DNA of 64,000 nucleotides from Terfezia claveryi (taxonomy: Eukaryota > Ascomycota > Pezizomycetes > Pezizales > Pezizaceae), in contig WHUX01000082.1 in NCBI GenBank assembly GCA_015179025.1, positions 62,001-126,000 on the forward strand. The letters run 5' to 3'. A model generated the notes under the pieces. The model did not search any database. It was not told where the DNA came from and worked only from the letters and a program-made list of their open reading frames with translations. The translations under genes and the position numbers were made by a program. Positions 30,251 to 41,496 of this stretch are shown here, piece by piece; within the stretch, counting starts at the first letter, position 1, and every line of letters begins with the position of its first letter.

Positions 30251-30754
30251 CCTTAGCTACGTACCGACACTAGCATACCTTTTTTGCACGACTACGAGAA
30301 TTGAGTTGTAACTGAGTTGGGTTCGCCGTGACATAGTTCTCACTCACCGTGGTGGAAATGCTTCCAGGGCAAGTGGAGAGTATCCACTCCTAGCCACTGC
30401 AGCAGGTACGACTTCCTGGTCGTCGAACTATGCAAGAAAACCTTCTGTTTTCCAAGTATCTCTATATTTTGTTTATCATCTGAACTTGGTACCGTTCTTC
30501 GTTTGGCAATCTACTGAAACTGAATCATCGGAGAACAACATGTGAGAGTAAAGGTAAAAAAAACAGAATTTTCTAAAGGTTTTCTTTGACAAGTCCGATT
30601 CAAAGGTGGAGAGATCAACGGGAAAACACAAAACAAAAGGATATCCCCTCGATTTGCCCTTTCCAAACCACACTTTCCCCACTCAGAGTCCCCACCATCC
30701 GGTGCTTAATAAAATTCTACCACCCACCAAACTTGCTGCCTCCTCAGCCTACAA

Positions 30755-31082
30755 CTACTTTCTTTTCCCCGCAGCGAGAGCCTCAGCATCCTCACGATAC
30801 TGCTTTTCTCTTGCCTTTCGGAACTTCGCCTCCACGGCAGCCATCCGAGCTGCTGCATCTTCACGCATCTTCGCTACTGGCTCCCGGGTGAGACGTCGGG
30901 GTTGTCGGCGCCGGCGAGGACGAGACAGGGTTGACGCTCGCATGCGAGCTCTTTCCGCAGAGAACTTTCCCCTGCCACCCTGAGGCGGTGGTCGGCGGTG
31001 ATAGTTCGCGTGGGTGGCGAGGTTTATAGGACACTGCGCGAATCGGCCGCCCACTATAAGTCAGGTTCCTTTCGGGGCTCAT
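30755..31082 (-). CDS. Hypothetical Arg/Ala/Glu-rich protein (C-terminal part)
   Basis: A minus-strand frame (30755-31054) encodes a basic region (STLSRPRRRRQPRRLTREP) followed by a helix likely to form a coiled coil (MREDAAARMAAVEAKF, REKQYREDAEALAAGKRK). GC content is higher than in the neighbours and the frame is not repeated in the window, which suggests real or recently real coding sequence. There is no in-frame ATG close to its start. An ATG at 31082 opens an overlapping frame, so an upstream exon or a frameshift is possible. I do not recognise the protein. Confidence 0.35.
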
Positions 31083-31099
31083 GAGGAGAAGGAGGTATT

Positions 31100-33770
31100 G
31101 TTAACCTGAAGGGGTTGTGAAGATGATGTCCTCACGGGTTGGGGCAACCGACCGCCTAACTTCATGCTCGGACGACAGAGACATGGCAGAAGTTTCCAAA
31201 TTGCGGAATACTATCGCGGAGTATTTTGCGTGCAGAGTGATAAACCTGTACTCTTGATGCAGGCAGTTTTGTATTCAGATGAAAACGATTGCTGTTACTG
31301 CTTTCGCTGAAGATATATCTTTATATAGAGTGGTGGAGCTGCTTTTATAGCCTTGGTATTCCGTGCGTACCAGTATTTCTGCCCCACCAGGAATTCTCCA
31401 CATATTTCATAAGCGAAAGTGTTGGTTTATTTGAAAAAAGAGGATCTGCTTTTGTAGTACCTACACCCCTGAGGTGATAGTCATGAAAATATTGTATGAA
31501 GCCGAAATAAACATTCCAACCAATAAACACCGATTGTAGGAAGCCATAAATGAAATATTACCGAACGTTGCGTGGCAGCTAGTGCATGCATAACCCCGCG
31601 ACCGCTGGTGGTTATATCCCAGATGGTCGGAGGCGACAGGTAGGAGCTGGATTACACTGCCAGTAGTACGAAATTTAAGTGCTGGTGAAAAATTAATTTT
31701 ATTAATTTGGCTATATTTGAGGGTGGAGTGGTGTTTTGAATAGACCCGGATTTTTAAAGGAACTGCAATCTACAGAGGTTAGGAGGGATCGCCGCTGGTA
31801 AGTCTAGAATCGTCCATCACAGCATAATAATAATTTGTATATATGCTGCATGTCCAGAGCCTGCAAAAGTTAGATAAACATAAAGTGTAAATAAGAGCGG
31901 TTCCAACATAACTATCTGCTGAGCTTGGACTCCTTAGGTTTATATTGTATGTGCATTATCAATCAAAGAGTAAGCAAGCATGTAGGTCACTTGGGGCCAA
32001 TGGGGTAGTATTGTAGATGCTCCAGTAATACTTAATGCTGGATAACATGATACAGTTGTTCCAGCAACCCGAGGAGATAGCCTGATCCAGACATGTGTCG
32101 ACTTACCGAAATAAGCAAAAATTCAATGTTAGACACAGCTTCTTAGTTCATGTTCTACGTCTCGTCAACCTCCCGCAGCGACCCATACTATTTCAACCAA
32201 AGATAGGTTGGTTCCTTTTGACTGCCCTTTCGAAAAGGACGCTGAAAAGGACGTTACCTTATTACCCGATAGATTGCATACCACGTGACATTTTGTAAAC
32301 ATAAAATTGATCCTGGAGCGGATTCCAGTCAGTAAACATTATGAGCTTGTAGTTCCATTTGTTTCAGCAAAGTTTCCATACGGGCCTTACCATGATTAAC
32401 AATCGAATCATAAAACAGGACATGAACATTACCCTCATGGCACTGGCTCGATAAATGCTGAAAGAGCATGCCTGCAAACACGGTATAACAATCACCAATC
32501 TCAAATTTCAGCACATGAGGGTGACTTCCTAGGCAACAGGTAGGGCTGTATATTGTAATAGGCCCCAGAAGATCATTCGATTCCACATGAAATAAAAATG
32601 CATTTTTCTAATATTTGATATAATACGTTATACTACAGAGAGTAGATCCTTCATCTTGGTAGGTTAAACGCTCTCTCTCGAATAAAGAACCCAAGAATGC
32701 CCAAACATTTTAGCGGAAGCAAAAATATTCTTTATTTTTTATATTCGAAACTCGCATTTAGGGTGAAGCCATCGTGACTGAGGCCTCAATTAGGAGCAGT
32801 CGTGCCACAGATATTGCATCGGATTTTACACCAGATATCGCTTTAACAACTAGGTACAAACCATATGGACCCAATTCACCCCTGAATCAAATACCCCAAG
32901 GTGAAAAGAGAACGAAGGAAGCAGGATTAGTTTCTTTGGTACATTTCGGACTTATGAATATTTTAAATTTGTGGAGAATGCTCGTCACTTGCAAAGAATA
33001 ATTTTACGACAAACAAAGTGGCAGATGCAGTTCCATCTTAAATGCCCAGTATAGTTTGTGTCATCGCTAGCTCATTATGGACACTGATCATGAGAACTTC
33101 AGAGAACCAATAGCTTGCTCTATAACGGATGTCTTGAATCCTCGCCTGCTTCCCGTGTTGGCGACACCAACAACCCCATACAGCTTCCCCAACTCCCAAA
33201 CGCCTCACATCGATAAAGAACGACATGGCCACCATCGCCGCCACATCTCTCCTTCCTCCGCAGATATCAGACTTATTGAACAGCTATAGGAAAGAAGTAG
33301 AGATGATTATTGAACAGGTAATGACTGAAATGCTGAAGCTAGTGCTAGGAGGCGGTGCTACCACAGTCTTAAGGTGAAGCTATCTCAGGATGGAGAGTAA
33401 TATTCTTGCCTGGGAGATTAGGTCCGGATCTGCGGAACTCGACTCAAACGATTGTTCTGTTAGCAATTTTGACGATTAGATATTGAAGAACAGTTCGAAA
33501 TATTCCCCAATTGCACACAGGTCGACCAATCAGCCGCATTGCCAGGAAATACAATATACCAACCGACGGATGGTATGCGCGGCCTTGGTTATCATTTGAG
33601 TGCCTAGTTAGGCAAAAAGTCGGGTTATTGCTCTGGTTCAAAGAGAAAGCTCTAGTATGGATATGCTTTACTTATTGATCCTCTCACAGTAGAAGCTCTC
33701 CTTTGAACCGGGTTAACTCGTCTGCATTATTTAATTATTTAATATTTTCTTATCAACTACAGTCAGCTAT
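31100..33770. other. Long stretch without recognised gene
   Basis: Only short frames occur. The longest minus frame that is not obviously low-complexity is 32329-32586 (85 codons, including HVLKFEIGDCYTVFAGMLFQ). It has no domain I can name. No terminal repeats or LINE tails were seen. Confidence 0.4.
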
Positions 33771-33774
33771 AGCA

Positions 33775-33900
33775 GCTGCTGTGATCATATAGCTGCTACT
33801 GCTGGCACGCTACTAGATATCTGGAATATAGCTGCCGCTTCTGGCATATAGCTGCTCTGGGTACTGTTGGTTATATAGCTACCCTGCTGGCATATGATAT
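33775..33900. repeat. Degenerate repeats of atatagctgc
   Basis: Irregular copies of catatagctgct/gctggcatat spaced 20-40 bp apart. Function unknown. Confidence 0.6.
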
Positions 33901-33912
33901 TGAGCAAATTAT

Positions 33913-34031
33913 CATATTAATTCGCAAGTAAGAATGCTGTCATATTTACAAATGGGCGGTCGGAGGGGCCTTAAACTTACTGTCTTATATACGATATTAG
34001 CTTAAATACGATATGCTGTCTTATAAAAGCC
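33913..34031 (-). mobile_element. POG-1 fragment (3' end only)
   Basis: catattaattcgcaagtaag, aatgctgtcatatttacaaa, cgggcggtcggagg-like sequence and gtcttataaaagcc match the left end of the element at 22236. The rest is missing, cut by LTR-B2. Confidence 0.75.
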
Positions 34032-34037
34032 GGAGAG

Positions 34038-34429
34038 TATAGGAATAGAAATAGCAACAGGCGAGCGGAGAGATCCAAGTGTCCACTGAAGGTAGGTACG
34101 AACAGAGCGAGTTGGTCACTGGAGAGAGGAATATGAAGAGAAGAAGATGTTCGCATACACAGTGAGTGCATGTATTGTATTGAGTGAAGTGATTACTTTT
34201 GTTATCCCGAACAAGTAGGAACATGAACGAGATATATATACATGTATGAGCGTACATCTAAAGCATGAAGAAGAAGGAGAAGCACATGTCCGTTGCAAGC
34301 CGTATAGCTAGGCATGAAGCAACGATATGGTGTGAAGTACGCAATATGATGTCCAAGCCGCTGACGGCTACATATGGTATAGGTAGCAAGGCATGGGCGG
34401 AATGAACGGAATGTACATTCATTCTAACA
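34038..34429 (-). mobile_element. LTR-B copy (B2)
   Basis: It starts tataggaatagaaatagcaa and ends gtacattcattctaaca, the full reverse of LTR-B with a small internal deletion. The flanking pentamers (GAGAG, AGGAA) do not match. Left of it is a POG-1 end and right of it a LINE end, so the locus has been rearranged. Confidence 0.85.
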
Positions 34430-34570
34430 AGGAAGCCAAACCCGGAGGAACTATACAAGCCGGGGTGGAGAAAGGAGGGAGAGGAGGAGGGTTAATGAAA
34501 CCACGGAGGCGTTCTTCGGTCACCTATATAGCGAGTTGGTGTAGGCGTAGGAGCGGGGTCACACGAGTTC
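34430..34570 (+). pseudogene. LINE ORF2 C-terminal fragment
   Basis: The plus-strand frame ends ETTEAFFGHLYSEL before a stop, aligning with ATETFFGLIYKEL at the end of LINE-b. Upstream are Arg/Glu-rich residues like the LINE C-terminus. It is only about 40 codons long. Confidence 0.65.
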
Positions 34571-34789
34571 CATTTGTCTTTCGAGGACTGGGTATTTCAC
34601 AATCTCCAGTCAGGCCCCTGAGTCATCTGGAATTTTCCAGTTAATGACAGTACGGGAGCAGAGGGTGTAATGCCATCAATAACAATAGCAGACGTTCCCA
34701 TTCCACGGAATGCCATTTTTATCGTGTCAACCCAGTCCTCATAGTTGGATTGGACAACTAAAGGATCAATATTATCGATTTTGACTGAG

Positions 34790-35280
34790 GCTTATCGGAA
34801 GTTCTTCGGAATTTTGAAGGTGATAGGTATAGAGATAGGCGAGCGGAGGGATCCAAGTGTCCAACGAAGGAAGGTACGAATAGAGCGAGATGGTCACAGC
34901 AGAGAGATGTATATGAAGAAGAAGACGTTCGAATGCACAGTGAGTGCAAGCGATGTATGAAGCACGCCATAGCGAGTGAAGCATGTGGTATAGCAAAGGT
35001 ATGGGCGGAATGAACGACGGAATGGACGGTATTCTAACAATAAGAGGATTTCGAACGCCTTGGAGATTGCCAATGTTCAAAGGGTCTGGTGAGAGTGATT
35101 GAGCCATAGGTACTTAGTACAGGCGTCAGGTGGTCTGCTCAACCTCTACCACTACAACCTGATGCTTCTACTATGGCTTAATCACTCTCACCAGACCCCT
35201 TGAACATTGGCAATCTCCAAGGCGTTCAAAATCCTCCTATTACCTTCAAAATTCCAAAAAACTTTTTGACGGATAACCCC
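34790..35280. mobile_element. Hairpin element with an LTR in its left arm
   Basis: The left arm is 34795-34827 plus 35040-35107 and the right arm is 35172-35270. The arms pair across ggaattttgaaggt(g/a)atagg, gccttggagattgccaatgt and gtctggtgagagtgatt, with a loop of about 65 bp. Mismatches between arms include C/T changes (ttcttcgg against ttttttgg). The right arm holds the uninterrupted target of the LTR. No ORF. Confidence 0.8.
34828..35039 (-). mobile_element. LTR-B copy (B6), internally deleted
   Basis: A 212 bp LTR-B with both ends (tatagagatagg at the left, attctaaca at the right) and most of the middle missing. Flanks are ATAGG (34823-34827) and ATAAG (35040-35044). The paired arm of the hairpin shows the empty site with one ATAGG. 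Confidence 0.8.
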
Positions 35281-36025
35281 CTGCTGGAGCCAGCTCCAAA
35301 CCTCCCCCGTATATGTTCCATCCAGTTCAAAGCTTTAACCCTAATATAAGGCATTATTTGTCTGGAGAGATCCAAGACGACTACAAAATATACTCCAGTA
35401 TACATGTAATTACTCTAAAGCAAGTTGGTAGGTAGCTCCTCTAAAGAACAAATCATTGGTACCTGCACATCTGCTTTAGTAAGCGATACCTACATACCCT
35501 CTAATTTTGGTATCGATCGGTGAAAGTATACTGCAAATGACATCACTGTGGCTATGATTTACAGTACGGTATCCTATTGACCAATCGTTTGCTACAACTC
35601 ACGTTTACTACTTTGTAACGGGGGATGATTTTCTCAAAGATATAGAAATGAACTTGAAAATAATAATTCCTGATTCTAGTGGTGCGAAATCAGTTTGTTC
35701 ATTTTTGGTAATTATCATGCACGCAATATGCACATTTGGTGAGGAGACTGGAGGTGGCGGCGCAAGCCTAGGAGCCGGATGCTATAGCAGCTTGGGATAA
35801 ACATAGTCCGTCTCTCCAGGTACTCGGAGGTTTCAAATACTCATAACCCGTATATTCTTATGAGGGAGGCATCACAAGACGCAATATGGGGCAGCACTTT
35901 TGGTATTGGACATCCGTTATCCGTCCCCCATTTGTTTTGGTCCTTATGCTTGCTGGAACAAATAGCGTCACCACATCAGTGATCCTTTACTTGTGTTGGT
36001 ATATAAAAGGGTGGGAGAAGTTTGG
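35281..36025. other. Stretch without recognised gene
   Basis: No coding region or element is identified. Confidence 0.4.
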
Positions 36026-36029
36026 GTTA

Positions 36030-37286
36030 GGAATTCGGTTTCTGCCTAGCCACCTGTTCACGCCTTTTATCGACTGGCCTGATCGATGAGCTCTTCGAGG
36101 GTGTGGACGTCTGGGAAATTGATAAGGGCTTGTCGAAGATCGGCACAGAGACCTTCCTGAATTGTTCCAGTTTGACTTTGTCCTTCCAGGAGGTTTCCAC
36201 CGCCAGCCTGGAGAATTCCGCCACATATGCGGCAAGCTCGTTTGGTCGTTGTCTCAAGGAGCGGAGAGCTCGAGTAGCCGTCCCTTCAGGGTCAGGGTCA
36301 CCAAATGCACGATCGAGGATGGTGAATAGGGCGGGGACGTCCACCAGGTTTATAGGAATAGGAATAGCAACAGGCGATCAGAGAGACCCAAGTGTCCACT
36401 GAAGGTAGGTACGAACAGAGCGAGTTGGTCACTGGAGAGAGGAATATGAAGAGAAGAAGATGTTCGCATACACAGTGAGTGCATGTATTGTATTGAGTGA
36501 AGTGATGACTTCTGTTATCTCGAACAAGTAGGAACATGAACGAGATATATATACATGTATGAGCGTACATCTAAAGCATGAAGAAGAAGGAGAAGCACAT
36601 GTCCGTTGCAAGCCGTATAGCTAGGCATGAAGCAACGATATGGTGTGAAGTACGCAATATGATGTCCAAGCCGCTGCGAGCCGTATAGCTAAGCAGGAAG
36701 CACGCATATGATGTGCAAGCCGCTGACGGCTACATATGGTATAGGTAGCAAGGCATGGGCGGAATGAACGGAATGTACTACATTCATTCTAACAAGGTTG
36801 ATACCCGTACCCAACACATAGGATTGGACTTGGTCCAGTGCCCTATCCTCCAGCAACCCATATACATAGGCGAGTTGGTGCCGGATGGTTGGGAATTTGG
36901 CCGCATCCCCACTGAGTTTGATGTTGATTGAGTTTTTCCAGGCCTTAAGGCGTGCCCAGTTGCCGTTGAACTTTGGTGGGGCGGGGAGGTCTTGGGTCTT
37001 TGGGGGCGCAGTGGTGTTTGCTAGGGTCTGTGCGGCCAATTCGCGGTTCAGGTTCCGAATGGTTATTCGGTCGCTCTCGGAGGAGGAGGATCTTGTCTTC
37101 GGCATCCTTCAGTTTTTGATCGGCTCTTTGGAGTTCTGCTCCTTGTTGCTCACCAATGGTGTAGGTGGCTGAGAATATGTAAATGATCGTTCGGCGGTAT
37201 TCTAGTAGTTGGGCTGGGTCGGAGGGGATTCGAGTTTCCCTCCAGGCCTGGAATCTGTCGACGGGTAAGAGAGCTGATTCGGGCAT
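36030..37286 (-). pseudogene. Gypsy-2 gag (5' part of a truncated element)
   Basis: The minus-strand reading starts MPESALLPVDRFQAW at 37286, shortly after the LTR, and continues through a Gly/Pro-rich linker (APPKFNGNWARLKAWKNSI) and YVYGLLEDRALDQVQSYVLG. It is then cut by LTR-B3 and resumes with VPALFTILDRAFGDPDPEG and LAAYVAEFSRLAVE, the Ty3 gag core. It matches Gypsy-1 gag residue for residue in many blocks. The copy ends near 36030 within the gag core. Protease, RT and integrase are gone. Confidence 0.85.
36351..36794 (-). mobile_element. Solo LTR-B (B3) in Gypsy-2 gag
   Basis: It starts tataggaataggaatagcaa and ends cattcattctaaca, with a perfect 5 bp TSD, AGGTT (36346-36350 and 36795-36799). 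Removing LTR plus one TSD rejoins the gag frame. Confidence 0.93.
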
Positions 37287-37575
37287 CGTACCAGTTGGTC
37301 AATTGGATCCAACGTAGTGTGACGAGGCACGAGGGGCAAGGCGACCAAGGGGTACGCCTGGGCAGGAGTCAAGGAATATCGCACACGTAGTAGGTACCAC
37401 GTGTGTGATCAGAGGGGAGCTGGGGCAGGAGCAGGAGTAGAAAGCTTACTGCCGCGTGTGATGGGTCCTTCGTTGGGGGAGCTGGGCTGTAGAATAGTTC
37501 GAGGAGGCAAGGAGGTGCACGAGGAAGGTGTACCAGCGCAGGGAGGAAGCAAGGTCTGTATTTGATATACAAGAC

Positions 37576-38055
37576 TAGGCCTGGACACGAGACGAGACAT
37601 CTCGAGACTTTTTGTGAAAACTTTTCATTGGCTGCGAAGATCTTTTCATGGGTTGCGACAATCAGTTTAGCAGCCTACGATAGCCTTCGCTTGTAAATGT
37701 GTTATTCGGTACTTAGAGGTAGAGATTCCTTCTTCTCTTTCTCCGTTCATTATACTCTTTCTCCGCTCATTATCTGCACTTCCTATCCTGCATCAACAAT
37801 CAGCACAATGAGCCAGATTTCCGTGTCGCCTGCTCATACTCCAGATGATTTTAGAGCGATGTTTAGCAGAAGAGGGTATAGAAGAGGAAATTGACGTCGA
37901 CGGCGAAGATGATGATGATTGATAGCTAGCTAGCAAGTTCGAATATAATTATGATGGTGTTGGCTGGTGTGCTGGTGCTCCATATCCAAAGGTCTCGAGA
38001 CTTACGAGACCTGGCCCCGTCTTGTCTCGAGACGTCTCGTGCCCAGGCCTACAGT
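37576..38055. mobile_element. hAT-like non-autonomous element H1
   Basis: The ends are inverted, TAGGCCTGGACACGAGACG at the left and TAGGCCTGGGCACGAGACG read inward from the right. The flanks TACAAGAC (37568-37575) and AACAAGAC (38056-38063) match at 7 of 8 bp, as hAT elements leave. It is 480 bp. A frame at 37697-37894 (MSQISVSPAHTPDDF...) is conserved in the copy H2 at 63040-63206 but is short and ends in a Glu/Asp stretch. It interrupts the Gypsy-2 LTR, where tatacaagacgtt would otherwise be continuous. Confidence 0.8.
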
Positions 38056-38220
38056 AACAAGACGTTGGGTAGGGATCCAACAAAAGTACGAGAGCGAGGA
38101 GATAAGTATATATACATGTTGGCGTATCGAGCCAAGGCTGACAATGGGATAAGCTTCCCGAGATAGGAAATCTTTAACCCGAACGAAGACAAGAACAATT
38201 CCCCTATCACCTGCGACGCA

Positions 38221-38243
38221 TAGTCTCGATCAGACCCTCGTAG
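38221..38243. mobile_element. 23 bp micro-insertion with perfect 8 bp direct repeat
   Basis: TAGTCTCGATCAGACCCTCG (continuing tag) sits between two copies of GCGACGCA (38213-38220, 38244-38251) within the Gypsy-2 LTR. The same 23 bp occurs at 958-980 without a flanking repeat. The unit contains GTCT...AGAC but is not a full palindrome. Confidence 0.6.
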
Positions 38244-38427
38244 GCGACGCAGGTGATAGCAGGTGATATCAACCTCCCCAGGTGATGTCAAAGACAATGA
38301 CAACAATAACAAGAGTCGAACAGGAATCCGTCCCTCGAACAGGAATCCGTCCCTCGAACAGGAATCCGTCCAACTCTCAGATCTCAGAGAGGCTAAGGAG
38401 AGATGGTTGTTATACTAGGGGCCTGTA

Positions 38428-38447
38428 TAGTCTGGTTGCACTACCCC
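38428..38447. repeat. Single micro-element end
   Basis: TAGTCTGGTTGCACTACCCC matches the arm and loop edge of the 45 bp unit at 28779. No second arm or 9 bp duplication is apparent. It lies just beyond the Gypsy-2 LTR end. Confidence 0.6.
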
Positions 38448-38462
38448 TCCACAATACGAACG

Positions 38463-38778
38463 GATGAGGATAATGGCACAGTTTTTAGGTAGTTGTGGCC
38501 TGGTTGGGTCTTCTGTAAGATTCTTCTTCCTCTCAATGTTTGAGGAACACACTTGGGTTCATCTTGGCTCTCTGCACTTTCCGATGCCCCTTGATCCATC
38601 GGTCCCATTCCCTGTAGGGAACTGTACTCGACGTCAGGCTCCTGTTGTCTTCTTTGGTAGGTCTTTCCTTTCCCACCATAGCGTAATTCGGTCTTGTTTG
38701 GAGGAGTATTGGTCGACGGCATGTGCTCTCTCCCCCTAAGGGGAGGGATGTGTGCAAACAGATGGCACTTGAAAGTGA
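38463..38778 (-). other. Unclassified retroelement-like sequence
   Basis: Overlapping minus frames of 74 and 93 codons include NRSLTSSTVPYREWDRWIKG in one and KTELRYGGKGKTYQRRQQE in another, suggesting frameshifted former coding sequence. I could not assign a family. It forms the left flank of element F. Confidence 0.3.
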
Positions 38779-39320
38779 TACAGTATACTCTTGATATAAG
38801 AATATCGTCCAGTGGGGGGGGGTAATATTCTTATATCAAATATATTCTTATATCAAATGTCAGGGTAACTACTAAAGGTGTACATCAAAAAAGAGAATTA
38901 ACGTGGGGTAGAGGAAGAACTAGGTATAGGAGGACTAGGAACAGCCTTGGATAAAGTGAAGAAGGCGGTAACTTGCCATATGAGATCAGGATGTGCATTT
39001 GTATAATTATATATCTGCTTGCCTTCTTCTTCTGTCCACCCTTGACGTTTCAATATACCAGTAGCCAGTATATAGAATTAGCTCAGGAATTCGGAGGTGG
39101 TATTGTAGGTGTCGTAGTATTGTATGTCACAGTATTGTTTTTGGCTGCGTTATGTGCTTCGGTGTAGCATTGTTGTTGTACGGGGTATTTCTTATCGATA
39201 AACATTCCTATTCTGGCTAGGCTATTTATATATTACCCAATCAGGTACTCTTGCTATAAGAATACCTTAGTAAACAACTACAAAAAAATAAGAATATTTT
39301 TCTATTAAATATATTCTTAT

Positions 39321-39802
39321 TGTTAGTGATTGAATGCTGTACATTCATTCATTCTGCTCATGCCTTACTATTCCACATGCAGTGACCTTCGGTCTGCAGA
39401 TCTTAAGGCAAGCAATAGCAACAACCTTCAGCCTGCAGATCTTATGGCAAGCAACAGCCTTCTTAGGCATTGTGTACTTCAGCCTTCATAGGTATTGTGT
39501 ACTCTGGCCTGTAAATCATATGGCAAGTATCGGCCTTCACAGACATTGCGTGCTCAGCCTTCACAGGCATTGCATACTACTCATATATCCTTCTTCTTCT
39601 TCACTTTCCTATTAAGTTCATTCATATATATATATCTCGTTCATTTCCTATTGGATAGAGATAGAACAATCACACAACAACATATCTCTTTACTTCTATA
39701 TACTCTTCTCTATATGACAATCTCACTTCACTCATTCATATTATTCTTCAGTGGACTTTTGGATTTCACTGCTATCTATACCTCCCTCCTTTAGCACTTA
39801 AA
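39321..39802 (+). mobile_element. 5' LTR of Copia-1 (LTR-A)
   Basis: 482 bp, TGTTAGTGATTGAATGCTGT to CTCCTTTAGCACTTAAA. The 5 bp TSD CTTAT at 39316-39320 matches 54346-54350 after the 3' LTR. The sequence after it (ggttcgaagccctctaag) lies where the primer-binding site should be. The LTR resembles 372-869. Confidence 0.93.
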
Positions 39803-41482
39803 GGTTCGAAGCCCTCTAAGCTTTGACTCTCTATAAACAAGCATAATATATCTTCCAAAGTAGGACCATCAAGGCAACTAGAAACCCATTGGAGAGTTCA
39901 CTAAAATCAGCCTGATAGTGAAGAAGAAATCCTCGAAACTATTGTACTCTTGCAACCACAACCTCTAGCTATTCCACAACCATAACCTCTAGCTCCTGAA
40001 GCTACACTACCCCAAGTCCAACTGGCTTTAGCGCTTGCTGCACAAGCACTACAAGCAGCAGTATCTATTCCTGTCCATCGGAACTTTAGGTCTAGTATTA
40101 AGCTAGAAAAGCTAGTAATTCTTGAAGGCGCAAAGAACTATGATCTTTAGTTACAACAGATACTAATAATCTTTGATGCTCTAGAAGCTACACAAGTAGT
40201 TGTCAATGGGTATATTTCTCTGCTTACAGCAACAGCTGCTGAAATAACACATTATAAGTATATAGAGACAGAATCTCTTCTGCTCCTTATTCAAGTTGTT
40301 TCGCAGAAAATCATGCTGTAGATTGGTTAGCATAGGTCTGTAAATAAGATCTGGCATTATCTCTACAAAATATGCTACAAAAATACCGTGCTGTCCTTTG
40401 TATATAAGATTTATACCTTTAATTTGCTAGCTTCCATACTTAATACTTCACAATCAATTTCTCAGTTTATTGACACTTTTAAGATTCGATGGATGCAGTT
40501 GCACTAATTGACCTCGAATAAACATCCTAGCAGCTTCAAGGCTATGTATAGGACTTTGCTAGAACTTGAAGAAGTTAAGTATGAATACCTTCTTACTTTC
40601 TTAGTCACTCACTACCCCAATGTAGTAGATAACCTGACTACTAAGGAAAATCTCTAGTATGATGATTTGAAGGAGAGGCCAATAGGTCTAGCGATCAATA
40701 ACTAACTCTCTAGCTACAATGGCAGAAACTAGACCAATATGGTACTACTAGCCAACGGTCACTCGAATAAGGCTAGAAGGATGAAATTTGTACAATCCTA
40801 GCGACAAGCTACAAAATCTCAATCCCAGCGAGCTTCACAAGCTTTGCAAGCCTCTGTAGATCCAGGTACTCAGTCTTGTACCTACTGTAAATGACATGGA
40901 TATCGATTCAAAGGTGATGTTTGGCAAGATTGCTAGAATCTAAAACATAACCAAGCTAGTAAGAAACAAATAGCACAGCCTCAAGCTGCTATTGCTCAAG
41001 TTGCGCAAGCCTCTATTTCTGAAGCCCAAGTTATACAAGCCTCCATTTCTCAAGTGCTTGTTTCTCAACAACTCGATCCCTCCAGTTTTGTCTCTGAATC
41101 TATTCAGACTAACCCACAGGTTAGTATAATATACACCTGGAAACTTGACACATATATGATGACTCACATAACTTCTGACATAGGTCACTTCTATTACATC
41201 CAACCATATCATGGAGTTATAAGGGTAGGAGATAACAACCTCTTACCTGTAGAAAGGAAAGACACTGTAATCATACATGCTGCCTTACCTAATAATTCTA
41301 TATACTGTCTGCATTTGAAGGATATCTTATTTGTATCTAGTTTAAGTTACAGTCTTTTCACTTGGGATGTCATTAAGTTCAAGGTTGTTATGATTGCTCA
41401 TGATAATGTTATTCATATTTTCAATAAAAGTGATCTTCAGACTCTGATCTTAGTTTCAGACATTAGGAACAAGCTTCCCTAG
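39803..41482 (+). pseudogene. Copia-1 gag and protease region
   Basis: The first kilobase is heavily stop-ridden but still shows NGHSNKARRMKFVQS and a zinc-knuckle-like CTYCK...HGYRFKGDVWQDC with a stop inside (about 40878-40935). From about 41054 an open stretch runs to 41482. KLDTYMMTHITSD, then GVIRVGDNNLLPVE, and LHLKDILFVSSLSYSLFTW follow the layout of Copia proteases (LDTGAS-like site, then the vGdg and LyvP.l..nLlS blocks). The catalytic triplet reads DTY where DTG/DSG is expected. Most stops are TAG or TAA where Gln or Trp would fit. Confidence 0.75.
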
Positions 41483-41496
41483 TTGAGAGAAACTGC

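Larger units (their letters stand above)
37318..38414 (-). mobile_element. 5' LTR of Gypsy-2, split by hAT-like element H1
   Basis: It starts tgtgacgaggcacgag and shows the blocks ggcgaccaaggggtacgcc, cacacgtagtaggtacc, tatacaagac and aagcttcccgaga that also occur in order in the Gypsy-1 LTRs. The right end is near ggttgttata (38414). Two inserts are inside: H1 (37576-38055) and a 23 bp unit at 38221. A 19 bp unit, tcgaacaggaatccgtccc, is repeated three times at about 38317-38372. Confidence 0.82.

Noticed and set aside
30586..30983. Plus-strand frames of 101 and 125 codons
   Set aside because: They lie opposite the Arg/Ala/Glu-rich minus frame, whose helix-like composition is the more protein-like reading.
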